Source: an uncultured Blautia sp.
Lineage (GTDB): Bacteria; Bacillota; Clostridia; Lachnospirales; Lachnospiraceae
NCBI GenBank assembly: GCA_934364795.1
Contig: CAKRMK010000062.1
Location: 1-7,415 of the forward strand
Direction: 5' to 3'
Length of the DNA stretch: 7,415 nucleotides
Each line of letters begins with the position of its first letter. The first letter of the stretch is position 1. The notes below the pieces were generated by a model. That model worked only from the letters and a program-made list of their open reading frames with translations, was not told the origin of the DNA and did no database searches. Both the position numbers and the translations under genes were made by a program. Positions 6,581 to 7,415 of this stretch are shown here, in pieces.

Positions 6581-7411
6581 TTACTGAGGCATTACAGCAT
6601 CTGCTGCCTCAATATAAGGATTATCGATTTCGTCAAATGCGCCTTCATCCACCTTTGCTGCATAAGCGGGATCAATAGGCATTTTGCCAAGTACCGGTAC
6701 ACCAAGGGATGCTGCGATCTCGTCAATATGACTCTCACCAAATACTTTAAGCTCTTTGCCGCAATCTGGACATTTCACATAGCTGTAGTTTTCTACAAGG
6801 CCAAGTACCGGCACATGCATCATTCCAGCCATATTATATGCTTTCTTTACGATCATGCTTACCAGATCCTGTGGAGATGTTACAATAACAATTCCCTGAA
6901 TAGGAAGAGACTGGAATACAGTCAGCGGAACATCGCCTGTTCCTGGCGGCATATCTACAAAAAGATAGTCAACATCACCCCAGATTACATCTGTCCAGAA
7001 CTGTTTTACCATATTTCCAAGGATCGGTCCACGCCAGATAACCGGGGTATCCTCCGTAGGAAGAAGAAGATTGATTGACATTACCTTAATGCCATTCTTC
7101 GTTTCCATGGGGAAAATACCGCTGTCATTTGCCTGCGCGGCGCCCTTTAATCCGTACATTTTCGGAATAGACGGACCTGTGATATCTGCATCCAGGATTC
7201 CTACCTTGTAACCTTTCTTTGCCATTCTGTTAGCAAGGGAAGCGGTCACAAATGATTTTCCTACGCCACCCTTACCACTTACGATTCCGATCACATGTTT
7301 TACATTGGATGCTGCATTCATTGCAGCCTGCATGCTCTGCGGATTTTTCTTGCTGGCACAGCCTTCACAGCTTGATTTGTCGCAAGTCTTGCTGTCACAT
7401 TCTTTTGCCAT
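6581..7411 (-). CDS. mrp: Mrp/NBP35-family Fe-S cluster carrier ATPase
   Basis: A 276-residue cytoplasmic P-loop ATPase of the Mrp/ApbC/NBP35 family, which holds and transfers iron-sulfur clusters to target proteins. Seen motifs: deviant Walker A GKGGVGKS (46-53) with signature Lys47, DADITGPSIP (74-83), WRGPILGNMVKQF (126-138), Walker B-like DMPPGTGD (153-160) and the cluster-binding CPDC (Cys214, Cys217). In place of the N-terminal DUF59/MIP18 domain of many bacterial Mrp proteins there is a short cysteine-rich tail with Cys5, Cys10, Cys15 and Cys18, the last two as CEGC. This recalls the N-terminal cluster site of eukaryotic Nbp35, with different spacing. The ATG at 7411-7409 leaves only four bases before the window edge, so the ribosome binding site and promoter cannot be seen and a longer upstream start cannot be excluded. 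The gene is convergent with the aldolase gene and shares its terminator. Confidence 0.93.
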   Translation of the reverse strand: MAKECDSKTCDKSSCEGCASKKNPQSMQAAMNAASNVKHVIGIVSGKGGVGKSFVTASLANRMAKKGYKVGILDADITGPSIPKMYGLKGAAQANDSGIFPMETKNGIKVMSINLLLPTEDTPVIWRGPILGNMVKQFWTDVIWGDVDYLFVDMPPGTGDVPLTVFQSLPIQGIVIVTSPQDLVSMIVKKAYNMAGMMHVPVLGLVENYSYVKCPDCGKELKVFGESHIDEIAASLGVPVLGKMPIDPAYAAKVDEGAFDEIDNPYIEAADAVMPQ

Positions 7412-7415
7412 TTTT

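Overview
The window looks like a chromosomal housekeeping segment from a low-to-mid GC Firmicute, most likely a Clostridia member of the Lachnospiraceae type. The grounds are the strong AGGAGG-type ribosome binding sites, TG-extended -10 promoter signals, a single-chain PurL and a DUF59-less Mrp ATPase with a cysteine-rich N-terminus. The genus cannot be fixed from the sequence alone. No insertion sequence, phage gene, CRISPR array, tRNA or rRNA is visible.

Layout. Bases 1-315 have no protein gene. They hold a highly structured element (27-204) closed by a 22-bp long-range stem, best read as a plus-strand structured non-coding RNA and possibly a raiA-motif RNA, followed by the terminator of purL. 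Bases 316-4113 (minus) encode a complete 1265-residue phosphoribosylformylglycinamidine synthase, PurL. Bases 4114-4353 form a divergent, AT-rich regulatory region with a purL leader of about 97 nt that can fold in competing ways, plus candidate LysR-family operator repeats. Bases 4354-5244 (plus) encode a LysR-type regulator. Bases 5354-6442 (plus) encode a class II aldolase-like protein that matches only the aldolase half of the bifunctional aldolase/dehydrogenase family. A long perfect-ended hairpin at 6494-6547 terminates this gene and the convergent gene. Bases 6581-7411 (minus) encode an Mrp/NBP35-type Fe-S cluster carrier ATPase, cut off just upstream of its start codon.

How the parts may work together. 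PurL is a solitary purine-biosynthesis gene with its own promoter, leader and terminator. The LysR regulator and aldolase gene look like a regulator-target pair: a 10-bp word, TCTTATAAAT, occurs upstream of both, once inside the proposed lysR promoter spacer and once just upstream of the -35 position of the aldolase promoter. That is the arrangement expected for autorepression plus activation, but it is inference. The Mrp protein is unrelated in function.

The most interesting items are the structured RNA at the left edge, the purL leader and the shared lysR/aldolase box. I see no clearly new multi-gene system here.
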